Origin: VAZQ01 sp963744275
GTDB taxonomy: Bacteria; Pseudomonadota; Alphaproteobacteria; Rhizobiales; Xanthobacteraceae
DNA length: 64,000 nt
Direction: 5' to 3'
NCBI GenBank assembly: GCA_963744275.1
Contig: CAVUSX010000012.1
Span: 1-64,000, forward strand
Shown here: in pieces, positions 27,515-39,545 of the stretch
Numbering within the stretch: the stretch's first letter is position 1
Layout: each line of letters begins with the position of its first letter
Notes under the pieces: generated by a model
Told to the model about the DNA's origin: nothing
Databases searched by the model: none
What the model saw: the letters and a program-made list of their open reading frames with translations, nothing else
Position numbers and translations under genes: made by a program

Positions 27515-28486
27515 CTACCCGCTTTTGCGTCGGGCGTCGGAGGGGGTCATGCCGAAATGGCGGCGGAACGCGCGATTGAAATAGGACAGATTCCCGAACC
27601 CGACCTCGAATGCGATGGCGCTGATCGTCCGACCTTGGTGGCGCGGAGCGGCGAGCATCCGCAGCGCGCGGGCAAGCCGCTGCTCGAGGACATGTTGCGT
27701 GAACGTGGTGCCCTCGGCCTCGAACAACATCTGGACGTAACGTGGCGTCACGCCGCGGCGCCCGGCCACGTCGGCGACGCAAAGCTCCTCAGTGGCGAGC
27801 CGAGCGATGATATCGCTTTTGATGGCACTCAGCATTGCCGCCCGCAGGCCGCGGCCGCGCGCCGCTTCGCCAGCCTCGCGCGTGGCCCCAACCGCGAGCG
27901 CGATGAGATCGTGCACGTGAGTGGTGAACAGCTGGCGCAGCTCGGGCGAAGTCAGCCACTGCTTTCGGAGCGCCGTTTCCACGTAATCGACGAGGAGGCG
28001 AAGCGCTTTCGTGTCCGCCGGTATCGGAAGCGCCAGCGCATCCTCCGGATTGACGGCCATGGCGCTGAGCCGGCGGCGTGGGACGAACAGCGTCAGATAT
28101 CGCGTCGAGCGCGGACGCTCGAGACCGCCGACTTCGGCACTCGACAGCAGCACCGCCGAGCCGACGTCGAGCCGGCACTCGCGGCCGACCTGAGACGCGA
28201 GGCAAGTACCCGAGAGATTGATCGAGAGCAGAAGATCGTCATTGCCATCGGCGAGCAGGGGTCTGGTGCGTCGGGAAACAATGCCGGCGGTCTGCGCCGA
28301 AATTACCTGGAGGTCGTCGAATGGGTACAACGACGCCGCCCATCGTAGTGGACGGCCTCGGACCGGCTCCAAGTCCAGCCCGATGATCGACCGGCCGAAT
28401 GCTTCACGAAGATAAGGCAAACGGTCGCGCTCCGGTAACACGTCGGTCGAAAACCGGGTCGCGTGGTCGGGGCTGACCGGGTCCAT
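27515..28486 (-). CDS. AraC-family transcriptional regulator
   Basis: This 323-residue protein has an N-terminal AraC-binding-like sensing domain (FSTDVLPERDRLPYLREAFG, LLLSINLSGTCLASQVGREC). The C-terminal double helix-turn-helix is at about residues 215-320 (ADVAGRRGVTPRYVQMLFEAEG, then HQGRTISAIAFEVGFGNLSYFNRAFRRHFG). It is divergent from the giant repeat protein gene, which starts 298 bp away, so it could control that gene. Intact; ATG at 28486. Confidence 0.9.
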   Translation of the reverse strand: MDPVSPDHATRFSTDVLPERDRLPYLREAFGRSIIGLDLEPVRGRPLRWAASLYPFDDLQVISAQTAGIVSRRTRPLLADGNDDLLLSINLSGTCLASQVGRECRLDVGSAVLLSSAEVGGLERPRSTRYLTLFVPRRRLSAMAVNPEDALALPIPADTKALRLLVDYVETALRKQWLTSPELRQLFTTHVHDLIALAVGATREAGEAARGRGLRAAMLSAIKSDIIARLATEELCVADVAGRRGVTPRYVQMLFEAEGTTFTQHVLEQRLARALRMLAAPRHQGRTISAIAFEVGFGNLSYFNRAFRRHFGMTPSDARRKSG

Positions 28487-28667
28487 AAATCTCGATCCTC
28501 ACTAAAATCATTTTATAGCTTTTGCGCATTTTCACCATGCCCAATTTCGCTGCAGTACCGGCCTGAATTCGCGCTTGTGCAAGCAAAGCCGTTCGCGCCC
28601 GACTATGGTTCTGGCCGGCCGTGAGGCGCTTCACGCATCACTTTGCGGTCATGTGGCCACCCACCGT

Positions 28668-28688
28668 GAAAGTGGCGACACCACTTTC
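28668..28688. promoter_or_regulatory. Inverted repeat between araC-type gene and giant repeat gene
   Basis: gaaagtgg (28668-28675) and ccactttc (28681-28688) with a 5-base loop lie in the 298-bp divergent region, about 100 bp before the giant gene's ATG. Position suggests a regulator site or 5' leader hairpin; no consensus promoter could be assigned confidently. Confidence 0.35.
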
Positions 28689-28784
28689 GTTCGCTCTCGC
28701 GAACCGTCGAGCGTCTCATTCAGGGCGCTTCGGCCGGTTCATCATGGCCAAATCAATTCGATTGCGGCGTAAAGGCGAGACAAC

Positions 28785-31700
28785 ATGAATTCCTTCACTT
28801 GGACCGGCAACGGAAGCTCCTCGGCGGCCTCTGATCCTAACAACTGGGTCGATCAGTCCGGCAATCCCGGAGTCCCCGGAACTGGCGATAGCGTCGATTT
28901 CCCCAGCCAATCTGTCGTCTTCGATACGATCACCGGCGGTCTCGATGCCGCCTCCCTGTCCATTGAAGGGCTCGTCAATTACGTTTCCGGGAATTTCGAC
29001 GTCAGCGGCAATCTTTCAGTCAGCACGCCCAATCTGGCCGCCAATTTTGGACCCTATTACGGCTTGACCCTGGCGCAGGGTGCCACCGGCCTTGTCGTCG
29101 GCGATTTGGACGTTGCTCGACCCGCCTTCGACCCGAACACAGGGGAAACCACGTTTGGCGTTCTCATCAATGGCGCCAATCTGACCGTCGACGGCAATGT
29201 CAATCTGGGCAGTCTGGCCGACCCGAACGGCGAGATTTTCTTGCAGAACGGCGCTCAGCTGCAAATCGGCGGTAATCTCAACATCAATCAGGAAGGTCAA
29301 TCCGGCGACAACCTCGATATTTGGAACTCGACCGTCACCGTCGCGAACGGTCAGTCGGTGAACGTGGAGGGCGCCTTATATCTGGTTGGGTCGGCCGCCG
29401 CGCTCATCACGAACCAACCGATCAACATCGGCGACGGAAGCTTCGGCTATTTCAACTTACAAGAATGCGCCAGCTTCATCACGGTTGGTGACCTCGTCTT
29501 GGGCCAAGGCCAGGGCGGAAGCGGCTTGGTGGAGGTTCAAGACGGCACGCTCAACGTCTCCGGCAACCTGATGCTCGGGCTCGACGATGGCGCCGGCGGA
29601 GAGATCAAAACGGACGCCGGCAATGACGCTGGAACGCCGAGCATCATCAATGTGCTGGGCAATGTGATCGTCGGCGCCAGCCAGAACTCGTTCAGCGGGA
29701 TCTCGCTGGTGGGCTACGCGACGTTCGACATCGAAGCGGGCGGGTCGCTCGATCTCGGCCAAGCGGTAGGCTCGGTCGGGTCGCTTACCCTGGATGATTT
29801 CCCACCGCGACATTGGAATCGACCGGCGCGATCACGGTCGGCGACGCCGGCGAAGGCGAGATCAACCTCGCCGGCAATGGCACTGGCGTCGGCCTCGTCA
29901 CGCCTGGTGATCTGGCGCTGGCGGTCCAGGCCACAGCGACCGGCTATTTGTACCTCGGGCCGGGTTCGAGCTTGACCGTCGGCGGCGCGCTCGATGTGGG
30001 CCAGCACGGCACGGCCCAGGTCTGGTTCACCGGCGGCGGCTCTATCAAGTCCGACAGCGCGGTCCTCGGTGAATTCACCGGCGGTGCGGGCTCGGCCTTC
30101 GTCGACGGCTTAGGCGCGGTCTGGAGCGTGAGCGCCGACCTCCAGGTGGGCGATGGCGGCACCGGCAACCTGCAGATCACCGACGGCGGCACGGTCACGT
30201 CGCAGGACGGCGAGATCGGCACCGGCACCAGCGATGCTGGCGCGGTTAATGTGGACGGTCTCGGCTCGTCCTGGTCGATGTCCGGTTACCTGCATATTGG
30301 CGTCCAGGGCGGGACCGGAAGCCCGTCGTTGACAGTCTCGGACCAGGCCAGCGTCACCGTCACCAGCGATCCGTCCAATTACGACACGCTTCTTTCAGGA
30401 ACGCTCACGCTGCAAGGCGGCGCCACCCTCACCGACAACTATCTCGACATGCACAATGCGGCCGCGCTCACGATCGAGAGCGGCGCCACAATGAATGAAA
30501 ACGGCAGCTCCGCCATTTTCAACGGCTACATGAGCGGTCTCGGCGGCAATGGAACGATCACCATCGACGATGGGACGCTGAGCTCCCCAATGCCATTTCG
30601 TTGATCGGTCTCGCTACGGCAACCGGCGGAGCCGGCACCGGCACACTGACCGCGTCCGACGGCGCTACGATTAAGAGCCTGGCCACTTATGTCGGCGAAT
30701 TTGGGGGCGACAACGGAACTGTGACCCTGACTGGGGCCGGCACGACCTGGACCGATACCGGCAGCACGGCACCGGACGCCAACAGCGCCGGCCTCACCGT
30801 AGGTGTCGCGGGCACCGGGACCTTGACGGTCGAGGACGGCGCGGTGCTGTCCAATCCCTTGTCCTACATCAAGATCGGACAATACGGCGGCTCGACCGGC
30901 ACCGTGACCGTGACGGGCGTCGGCTCGACCCTGAGCGCGGGCGGCGTGCTGAGCGACGGCAACAGCGGCAGGGGCACCTTGACGGTCGAAGCCGGCGGCC
31001 TGGCCTCGGCCGGATCGGTGCAGGTCGGCGACTGGGCGAGCGCCAACGGCGAGCTCGATATCGATGCCGGCGGCACGGTCAGCACCAACAGCGCCAGCAC
31101 CGTCGATGTCGGTCCGGAGGCGGCCGCCAATGGGACCATCAATGTCGCGGCCGGCTCGTTCGATATCGGCGTGCAGGCGCGCGCCCAGGGCACTGTCAAT
31201 GTCGACGGCGGCACGCTGAACGTCGACGGCACCCTCACCGTCGGCGATGCCGGCACCGGCACGGTGACGGCGTCCGACGGTGCCACGATCACCAGCCTGC
31301 AAACCAGCCTTGGGGGATCTGCCGGCGGTGGTGGAACTCTGACCCTGACGGGGGCCGGCACGACCTGGACGGACACCTCCGGCAACTCGGTGGATTCCAA
31401 CAGTGCCGGCATCAATGTGGGGCTCAATGGAACGGGCACGCTCACGATCGAGAACGGTGCGGTGGTGTCGAATCCAATGTCCTACATCAAGATCGGACAA
31501 AACCCCGGCGCCACAGGGACGGCGACCGTAACCGGCGCCGGCTCGATTCTCAGCGCCGGCGGTCTGCTGCGGGTCGGCGACAGCGGCAAAGGCACCTTGA
31601 CGATCGAGGCCGGCGGACAGGCCGAAGCCGGATCAGCGCAGGTCGGCGATTTTTTCGGCTCGATTGGCGAGATCGATATCGATGCCGGGGGCACCCTCAC

Positions 31701-34700
31701 CACCAACAGCGCCAGCGCGATCGATCTCGGCGCACAGTTGGGCGGCACCGTCGTCGCCGGCTATTTCGATATCGGCGTCGAGGCCGGCTCGCAGGGCACC
31801 GTCAAGGTCGAAGGCGGCACGCTCAAGGTCGGCAGCGACCTGATCGTCGGCGATGCCGGCAGCGGCAGCCTCGCGATCAGTGCCGGCGGTACGGTCACGT
31901 CGCAACAAGGCGGGATCGGAACCAGCGCCGGCAATGACGGCACCGTGACGGTGGATGGTCTCGGGTCGTCCTGGTCGATATCCAACAATCTGCAAATCGG
32001 CGTCCAGGGCGGGACCGGAAGCCCGTCGCTGACGGTCTCGAACCAGGCCAGCGTCACCGTCACCGACCCCGGTACCTACAACGACTACCTGTATTCAGGA
32101 ACGTTGACGCTCGAGACCGGCGGCCAATTCACCGACTTCACTTTGGATATGCACAATGCCGCGACGCTTACGATCGAGAGCGGCGCCACCCTGACCGAAG
32201 CGGGGCCAAGTGCCCAACCCAGCGCTACAGAGGTCTGGGTAGGCGTGATTGGCAATGGGACGATCACGATCGACGCCGCGACGCTCGCGTCGCCGAACAA
32301 CTTCACGTTCATCGGCATCCAAACGACGACTGGTGGCGCCGGCAACGGCACGCTGACAGCATCCGACGGCGCCACTATTACCAGCCTGGGCGTTGCTCTC
32401 GGCTACGCTGCCGGCGACACCGGAACCCTGACCTTGACCGGGGCCGGCACGACCTGGACCGACACCGGCAGCACGGTGCCGGACGATAACAGTGCCGGCC
32501 TCGTTGTGGGCCAAAGCGGCACCGGAACCTTGACGGTCGAGGACGGCGCGGTCCTCTCCAATCCTTTCTCCTACATCAAGATCGGACAGTACGGCGGCTC
32601 ACCGGCACCGTGACGGTGACGGGCGTCGGCTCGATCCTGAGCGCGGGCGGAGTGCTGAGCGACGGCAACAGCGGCAGGGGCACATTGACGGTCGAAGCCG
32701 GCGGCCTGGCCTCGGCCGGATCGGTGCAGGTCGGCGACTGGGCGAGCGCCAACGGCGAGCTCGATATCGATGCCGGCGGCACGGTCAGCACCAACAGCGC
32801 CAGCACCGTCGATGTCGGTCCGGAGGCGGCCGCCAATGGGACCATCAATGTCGCGGCCGGCTCGTTCGATATCGGCGTGCAGGCGCGCGCCCAGGGCACT
32901 GTCAATGTCGACGGCGGCACGCTGAACGTCGACGGCACCCTCACCGTCGGCGATGCCGGCACCGGCACGGTGACGGCGTCCGACGGTGCCACGATCACCA
33001 GCCTGCAAACCAGCCTTGGGGGATCTGCCGGCGGTGGTGGAACTCTGACCCTGACGGGGGCCGGCACGACCTGGACGGACACCTCCGGCAACTCGGTGGA
33101 TTCCAACAGTGCCGGCATCAATGTGGGGCTCAATGGAACGGGCACGCTCACGATCGAGAACGGTGCGGTGCTGTCGAATCCAATGTCCTACATCAAGATC
33201 GGACAAAACCCCGGCGCCACAGGGACGGCGACCGTAACCGGCGCCGGCTCGATTCTCAGCGCCGGCGGTCTGCTGCGGGTCGGCGACAGCGGCAAAGGCA
33301 CCTTGACGATCGAGGCCGGCGGACAGGCCGAAGCCGGATCAGCGCAGGTCGGCGATTTTTTCGGCTCGATTGGCGAGATCGATATCGATGCCGGGGGCAC
33401 CCTCACCACCAACAGCGCCAGCGCGATCGATCTCGGCGCACAGTTGGGCGGCACCGTCGTCGCCGGCTATTTCGATATTGGCGTCGAGGCCGGCTCGCAG
33501 GGCACCGTCAAGGTCGAAGGCGGCACGCTCAACGTCGACGGCAACCTCATCGTCGGCGATGCCGGCAGCGGCAGCCTCGCGATCAGCGCCGGCGGCAAGG
33601 TCGCGTCGCAAGGCGGGGTTATCGTCACCGGCACCGGAAATAACGGCATGGCGACGGTGGATGGCCTCGGCTCGTCCTGGTCGATGTCCGGGTTCCTGCA
33701 TATCGGTGCCTTTGGCGGGACCGGCACCGCTTCACTGACGGTCTCGAACCAGGCGAGCGTCACCACCGCGACCAGTCCATCCAGCTTCGACGAGCTTTTC
33801 TCTGGAACGCTGACGCTCGAAACCGGGGCGCAGTTGACCGAAACTTCTCTGGTCACCCTCAAGGCCACGACGCTTACGGTCGAGAGTGGCGCCACACTGA
33901 CCGAGAACGGCCCCAGCCCACTCGGCTTGTACGCCAATGGCACGATCACGATCGATGACGCGACGCTCGCCTCACAGGAGGCCAACACGGTCGTGGGCGG
34001 CGCTGCGGTGGGCGACGGTGCTGGAAATGGCACGCTGACCGCCTCCGACGGCGCCACCATCACCAGCTTGTCGACTTATCTCGGCCAATTTGGGGGCGAC
34101 AGCGGCACCGTGATCCTGACCGGCTCCGGCACGACCTGGACCGACACCGGCAGCACGGCACCTGACGCCAACAGCGCCGGCCTCGTTGTCGGCGCCGGGG
34201 GAACCGGGACCTTGACGGTCGAGGCCGGCGCGGTGCTGTCCAATCCGATGTCCTACATCAAGATCGGGCAGTTCGGCACCGGCACCGCGACCGTGACGGG
34301 CGCCAACTCGACCTTGAGCGCCGGCGGTCTGCTGCGGGTCGGCGACAGCGCCAAGGGCACCTTGACGGTCGAAGCCGGCGGTATGGCCTCGGCCGGAACG
34401 GTGCAGGTCGGCGATTGGTCGGGCGCCAACGGCGAGATCGATATCGACGCCGGCGGCACCGTCAGCACGAACAGCGCCAGCACGGTGGATGTCGGTCCGC
34501 AGGCGGCCGCCAATGGCCCCATCAATGTCGCGGCCGGCTCGTTCGACATCGGCGTGCAGGCGGGGGCGCAGGGCACCGTCAATGTCGCCGGCGGCACGCT
34601 CAACGTTGATGGCGACCTCATCGTCGGCGATGGCGGCACCGGCGGCCTTACGGTCAGCGCCGGCGGCATGGCCTCGGCGCAGTCGGTGCAGGTCGGCCCC

Positions 34701-37700
34701 GCCGGAACCATCACGCTCGACGTCGGGGGAACGCTGACGGCGGGGTCCGAGCACGTTGACGCCGGCGGCCAAATCGTATTGGCGGGCGGCACCAACGACC
34801 CGCCGGATGCCATCACGATCGACGCCGGAGGCCGGATCAGCGGCTATGGCAGCATCATCGGTAATATCGACAATGATGGCACGCTTCAAGCCGCCGGTGG
34901 TACGCTGGTCGTATCGGGGGCCCTCACCGGCACCGGACAAATCACGGTCGCTGCCGGCGCGAGCTTGAATTTTGGCGGTTCGGTCGCATCTGGCCAGACG
35001 GTGGCTCTGGACGGCACGACGTTGATGCTGGCCGATCTGTCCGGTTTCGCCGGGACGATCACCGGTCTTCTGACCGGTGACATGATTGATCTCACGACAG
35101 CCGGCTTTAGCGCTGGGGGCAGTGCGAACCTCGAAGCCAACAACGTTCTGCAGATTGTCGAGAACGGCCAGACCTACGATCTGCAGCTCGGTCCGACGCA
35201 GAGCTTCACCGGCGAGAATTTCCAGCTTGCCGCAGACGGCGCGGGCACCGGCACGGCCGTCACCGTTTACAGCACGGCAAACTCGGGCATCGCCCGGCTA
35301 CTACCAACCGTTGGGCGCGCCCGCCCCGATTATCGATCCGCCGGGCACCTATACCAACGAGGCGGGTGCGACGTCCGCAATCCTGGCGCCCGCCGGCTAT
35401 TACGACGCCGGCACCGGCAACACGGCGGCGACCATCGACCCCCGGCCGGTACCTATACCAGCGTGGCCGGATCGACCGCTGCGATTCTGGCGCCGGCCGG
35501 CTATTACGATTCCGGCACTGGCAACACGGCGCCTACTGCGGCGCCCCCAGGCTATTATGACCCGGGTACGGGCAATACCGCTCCGATACTGTTGCCGGTG
35601 GCGAACTGGGCAAAGGGCGTGAGCGGATCATGGCAAGTCGCGTCCAACTGGAGCGACGACGCGGTTCCCGAGGGGTTGATCAACGCGTCGCTTTCGGCCT
35701 CCGGCACCTATACGGTGACCGACTCGTTGAGCACGACGGTAGGCGCGCTGCAGATCGCCGCGAACGCGACCCTCGCCATCACCGGCGGCGTATTTACCAG
35801 CTTGGGCGGCACCGGAACTGGCACCAATGCCGGGACCATCAAGATCGGCGCCGCCACGCTCGACCTCCTTGGCCCCTTCGCCAATGCGGCGACCGGCACG
35901 CTCACGGCGGCGGCCCGCGCGACGATCGACCTCCACGGGGGCAGCCTATCGGGCGGCCAGATCACCATTGCGGCCGGGGCGGCGCTGGAAGCGACCGGCG
36001 GTCCCTCATCACCGGGCACCATCGGGGGTGGCGCGGCGCTCACCGACAAGGGTACGCTGCTCGCGACCGATGACACCGTGCTGACGCTCGCCGACGTTGC
36101 GATCACCGCGACCATTTCCAAGACCGCGGGCGCCATCACCGGCGGCCTGGTCGAGGCGTTCGATGGCAGCGCCACGATCCTGATCGGCGGCGCCACCATC
36201 ACGGGCGGTGCGCTCGAGACGCAGACCGATGGCCTCATCGAGACGGTCGGCGGAACCGCCTCGACGCTCGTCAACGCGACCATCGTGGCCGGCACCACCG
36301 TCGATGTCGTAGACGGCAGCACACTGACTATTTCGGGCACCATCGCGGAGGCTGGCACGCTCGCGCTCGCGGCGGGCGCAGACGCGACCGAACTCGTCGT
36401 CGGGGCGAGTGGCGCGACGCTCACCGGCGGCGGCAGCGTGACGCTGTCGAACAGTTCCGACGCTATTTTGGGGGATCCCATCAAGGGCGGCACCCTGACC
36501 AATCGCGGCAACACGATCTCCGGCTCCGGTCAGATCGGCCACAATGGCGACGACGAGCTGACGCTGAACAACCTTGCCGGCACTATCGATGCGGACATTT
36601 CCGGCAAAACCCTTACGATCGACACCGGCAGCATCCCGGTCACCAACAAAGGGCTGCTGGAGGCGACCGCCGGCGGCACGCTGCTGATCGTCAACGACGT
36701 CGCCAACACCGGCGGGACCATCGAGTCGCAAGCCGCGGCCGGTTCGCAATCCACCGTCGAGATCGAATACCACACGATCTCGGGCGGCGTCGTGGAAGCT
36801 GTCGGCTTCGTCGACATCGTCGGTTCATCGTTGCTCGGTGTCGAGCTGGAAACCGCAGGCGGCGGCTTTTTCTACCTGGACAACGCGACGATTGTGGGCG
36901 GCAAGCTGACGACGATCAACAACGACGAAGATCCTGATTCTCACGGGCAGCACCTCGGTATTCGACGGCAGGGCTTCGACCCTAATCGACGATGCGAATG
37001 TCCAGCTGGAAGACGGTGCCACCCTCGAGCTCGAGGGTGCGATCGACAACGCCGGCACGATCGGGCCCGTCGCGACCGGGGATGCGGTCACGCTCGACAT
37101 CGACGGCGCGGTGACGCTCAGCGGCAACGGCTCGGTGGTGCTGTCGAACAACGCCGGCGACGCCATCGTCGGCGACCTCGTCAAGGGCGGCACCCTGACC
37201 AATCGCGGCAACACGATCTCCGGCTCCGGTCAGATCGGTCACAATGGCGACGACGAGCTGACGCTGAACAACCTTGCAGGCACTATCGATGCGGACATTT
37301 CCGGCAATACGCTCACGATCGACACCGGCAACAAGGTCACCAACAAGGGGCTGCTGGAGGCGACCGCCGGCGGCACGCTCGTGATCGACGACAAGGTCAA
37401 TAGCGCGGGGGGCGTGATTGCAGCCGACGGCGGAAACATCAAGCTCGCCGGCATGCTCTCCGGTGCGGGCGCGGTCGAGATATTCAGCGGCAGCTCGGTG
37501 ACCCTGGGAAGCACAGCCACCAATGCCGTGACCTTCGAGAACAACGCGGGTTCGCCGCTGTCCTCATTGATCCTGCAAGACGCTCAGGGCTTTTCCGGCA
37601 CGGTGGCGGGGCTGGCATCATCCGACAGCATCGATCTTGCGAATTTCCTCAGCCCGGACACCTCGATCACCAAGATCACCGGAACCGGCGCCGCCGGCAC

Positions 37701-37878
37701 CACCACAAACGTCACATTGACGGACGCCGATCCGAGCAATCCCGCAAATCTGAGCGTGACCCTTCATCTGATGAACCAGTTTTCCAGCCAGTTCGGAACA
37801 TCCGCGAGCGACTATTTGCTCGCATCCGACCATACCGCAAGCAACGGTACGCTGTTCCAGCTTGCCGCCCATGTGTGA
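28785..37878 (+). CDS. Giant T5SS/PEP-CTERM-associated repeat protein (about 3030 residues), frameshifted as sequenced
   Basis: This is a predicted surface or secreted beta-helical protein. It opens MNSFTWTGNGSSSAASDPNNW and is built almost wholly of short beta-strand repeats of the kind VDGLGSSWSMSGYLHIG, GAGTTWTDTGS, GTGTLTVEDGAVLSN and SYIKIGQYGGSTGTVTVTG, which match the T5SS/PEP-CTERM-associated repeat. From about 35.6 kb it changes to other beta repeats (GGTLTNRGNTISGSGQIGHNG). It ends SASDYLLASDHTASNGTLFQLAAHV. There is no Sec signal, no autotransporter barrel and no RTX nonapeptides, so a type I-like C-terminal signal is the best guess. Single-base shifts lie near 29800, 30590, 32600, 35290, 35445 and 36930. 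The one at 30590 is in a C-run, and the one at 32600 is absent from its own duplicate at 30896. Confidence 0.85.
30860..33532 (+). repeat. Two near-identical in-frame copies of about 0.9 kb inside the giant gene
   Basis: Bases of about 30940-31826 recur at 32646-33532 with only a handful of substitutions. The period is 1707 bp (569 codons) before 32600 and 1706 bp after it, because the second copy lacks one base in the stretch ggctcgaccgg. Flanking sequence on both sides is similar but more diverged, so the core was recently duplicated or homogenised. Confidence 0.85.
35290..35605 (+). repeat. Tandem GYYD.GTGNTA peptide repeats in the giant gene
   Basis: In the reconstructed frame the segment reads PPGTYTNEAGATSAILAPAG, YYDAGTGNTA, then GTYTSVAGSTAAILAPAGYY, DSGTGNTAPTAAPPGYYDPG, TGNTAPILLP. 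This Tyr-, Pro- and Gly-rich tandem linker separates the two kinds of beta repeats. Two frame slips fall inside it. Confidence 0.7.
36481..37330 (+). repeat. About 125-bp direct duplication in the 3' part of the giant gene
   Basis: Sequence from 36481 (tcaagggcggcaccctgacc) to about 36606 recurs from 37181 at an offset of exactly 700 bp, nearly identical. Since 700 is not a multiple of three and both copies encode the same peptide (GGTLTNRGNTISGSGQIGHNG), an odd indel must lie between them, agreeing with the frame break near 36930. Confidence 0.8.
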
Positions 37879-37928
37879 TCGATGCGAGCGCCTCCGGTGA
37901 GGGCGTTGTCGCTCAACCACCCAAAATA

Positions 37929-38745
37929 CTAGCGCCCGATCCAATTGCGGAAGAAGGCATCGGCTTCGGCGACCAATGCGGCCTCGGGACGCCACGGCGC
38001 GCTCGGCCACAGCTCGCGCGCCTGCGCGAATTCAGCGTCGATGAGATCGCCGATGGGGCGCGGCAGGGTGCCGGTTCCGAGCTCCCGCGTCGCGGCCTTG
38101 GCGGCCAGCAACTGCTCGACGATGTCTAGGGTCTCGGCCGGCAGCCCGCTCTCGCCCACCAGCGTCGGAAAGTGCATGGGCGCGATCGCCTCCCCCGGAT
38201 GCAACCGCAGCCAGCGCAGCGCGAGCGCGGGCCGCAACGCATAGAACAGCTTCTTGAGCTCGACCGCGCGCGCATCCGCGAAATAGGTGCGGCGCTGGCG
38301 TTCGCCGAGATGCAGATAGTGCCGGGCGATCGCGGCCGGGCGAGCGGCCCCGTGCGCGAATTCGAGGGCTTGCCGGCGGAACGTCGCGTCGCCCGCATAG
38401 ACGAATGGAGACGTCAGCCATTCGATCACCACGGCGTTGCCTTTGAGCAGGAGCCGCAACGCCTTGGCGAGGTCCCAGCCGTTGACGTCGAGCTCGCGGT
38501 CGAGCGGAAACTCGATGACGTCGCGCGGCGCGTACAGCGCGAGGTAATCGTCGCGGCGAGCGCGCATAGATGAAGCGGCAGTCGTAGTCGCTGTCGGGCG
38601 AGGGAAACCCCCAGGCGCGGCTGCCGCTCTCGATCGCCAGCAGGACGACCGCATGCTCGCGCTCGGCGACCGCGCGCAGCCTGGCGTCGACGGCCGCCAC
38701 GATCCCGGGATCGAAGCCCGGGCCGAGCGCGCGCAGCCCGCTCAA
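37929..38745 (-). CDS. Predicted nucleotidyltransferase (RlaP/YcgL-like, PF10127 type); frameshifted as sequenced
   Basis: This is a pol-beta-fold nucleotidyltransferase. The active-site strand reads LLAIESGSRAWGFPSPDSDYDCRFIY, then after a shift near 38565 RRDDYLALYAPRDVIEF, DVNGWDLAKALRLLLKGNAVVIEWLTSP and a helical C-terminus. The first frame opens directly at the sdhB stop: a TTG (38745) overlaps the sdhB TGA, and a GTG at 38700 is the other candidate. It is therefore probably translated from the sdh message. The biological target is unknown; the family has been linked to RNA-ligase neighbourhoods. Confidence 0.72.
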
Positions 38746-39520
38746 ACCTTGCGCTCGACCATCGTGCTCTTGATCGCCGCGATGGCCTTGGCGGGATTGA
38801 GGTGCTTGGGGCAGGAATTGGCGCAGTTCATGATGGTGTGGCAGCGGTAGAGCCGGAACGGATCCTCGAGATCGTCCAGCCGCTCGCCGGTCGCCTCGTC
38901 GCGGCTGTCCACGATCCAGCGCTGCGCCTGCAACAGCGCGGCCGGACCGAGGAAGCGCTCGCTGTTCCACCAGTAGCTCGGGCACGAGGTGGAGCAGCAG
39001 GCGCACAGGATGCATTCATAGAGGCCGTCGAGCTTGGCGCGGTCGTCGTGGCTCTGCCGCCATTCCTTCTCGGGCGTGGGCGAGGTGGTGTGCAGCCAGG
39101 GCTCGATCGAGGCGTATTGGGCGTAGAAATTGGTGAGGTCGGGCACCAGGTCCTTCACCACCGGCTTGTGCGGCAGCGGATAGATCTTGACGGTGCCCTT
39201 GATGTCGTCCATGTCCTTGGTGCAGGCGAGCGCGTTGCGGCCGTCGATGTTCATGGCGCAGGAGCCGCAGACGCCTTCGCGGCAGGAGCGGCGGAAGGTC
39301 AGCGTCGGATCGATGTTGTTCTTGATCCAGATCATGGCGTCGAGCACCATCGGGCCGCAGTCGCCGGTATCGACGTAGTAGGTGTCGATACGCGGGTTTT
39401 TTCCGTCGTCCGGATTCCAGCGATAGATGCGGAACTCGCGCACGTCCTTGGCGCCGGTCGGATGGCCCAGGTCTTGCCTTCGGTGACCTTGGAGTTCTTG
39501 GGCAGATTGAACTGGACCAT
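38742..39520 (-). CDS. sdhB: Succinate dehydrogenase iron-sulfur subunit; one frameshift as sequenced
   Basis: SdhB carries electrons from FAD to ubiquinone in complex II. The 2Fe-2S ligands are in CREGVCGSCAMNIDG. The 4Fe-4S and 3Fe-4S ligands are in YECILCACCSTSCPSYWW and CHTIMNCANSCPKHLNPAKA. The start MVQFNLPKNSKVTEGKTW is in a different frame from the rest. Adding one base in the GG of ggatggcccag near 39464 gives TWAHPTGAKDVREF and restores a normal protein of about 260 residues. An essential respiratory subunit broken in a homopolymer is strong evidence for a sequencing indel. Confidence 0.95.
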
Positions 39521-39545
39521 GGGGGTGTTCCGTCAACTAGCGGTT

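Noticed and set aside
30860..34750. CRISPR array or satellite DNA
   Set aside because: The repeats are long, in phase with codons and encode a known beta-strand repeat; there are no short uniform repeats with unique spacers and no cas genes.
29016..36817. Long minus-strand frames of 190-320 codons across the giant gene
   Set aside because: They are antisense shadows of a GC-rich repetitive gene, repeat themselves wherever the gene repeats, and have no start signals or domains.
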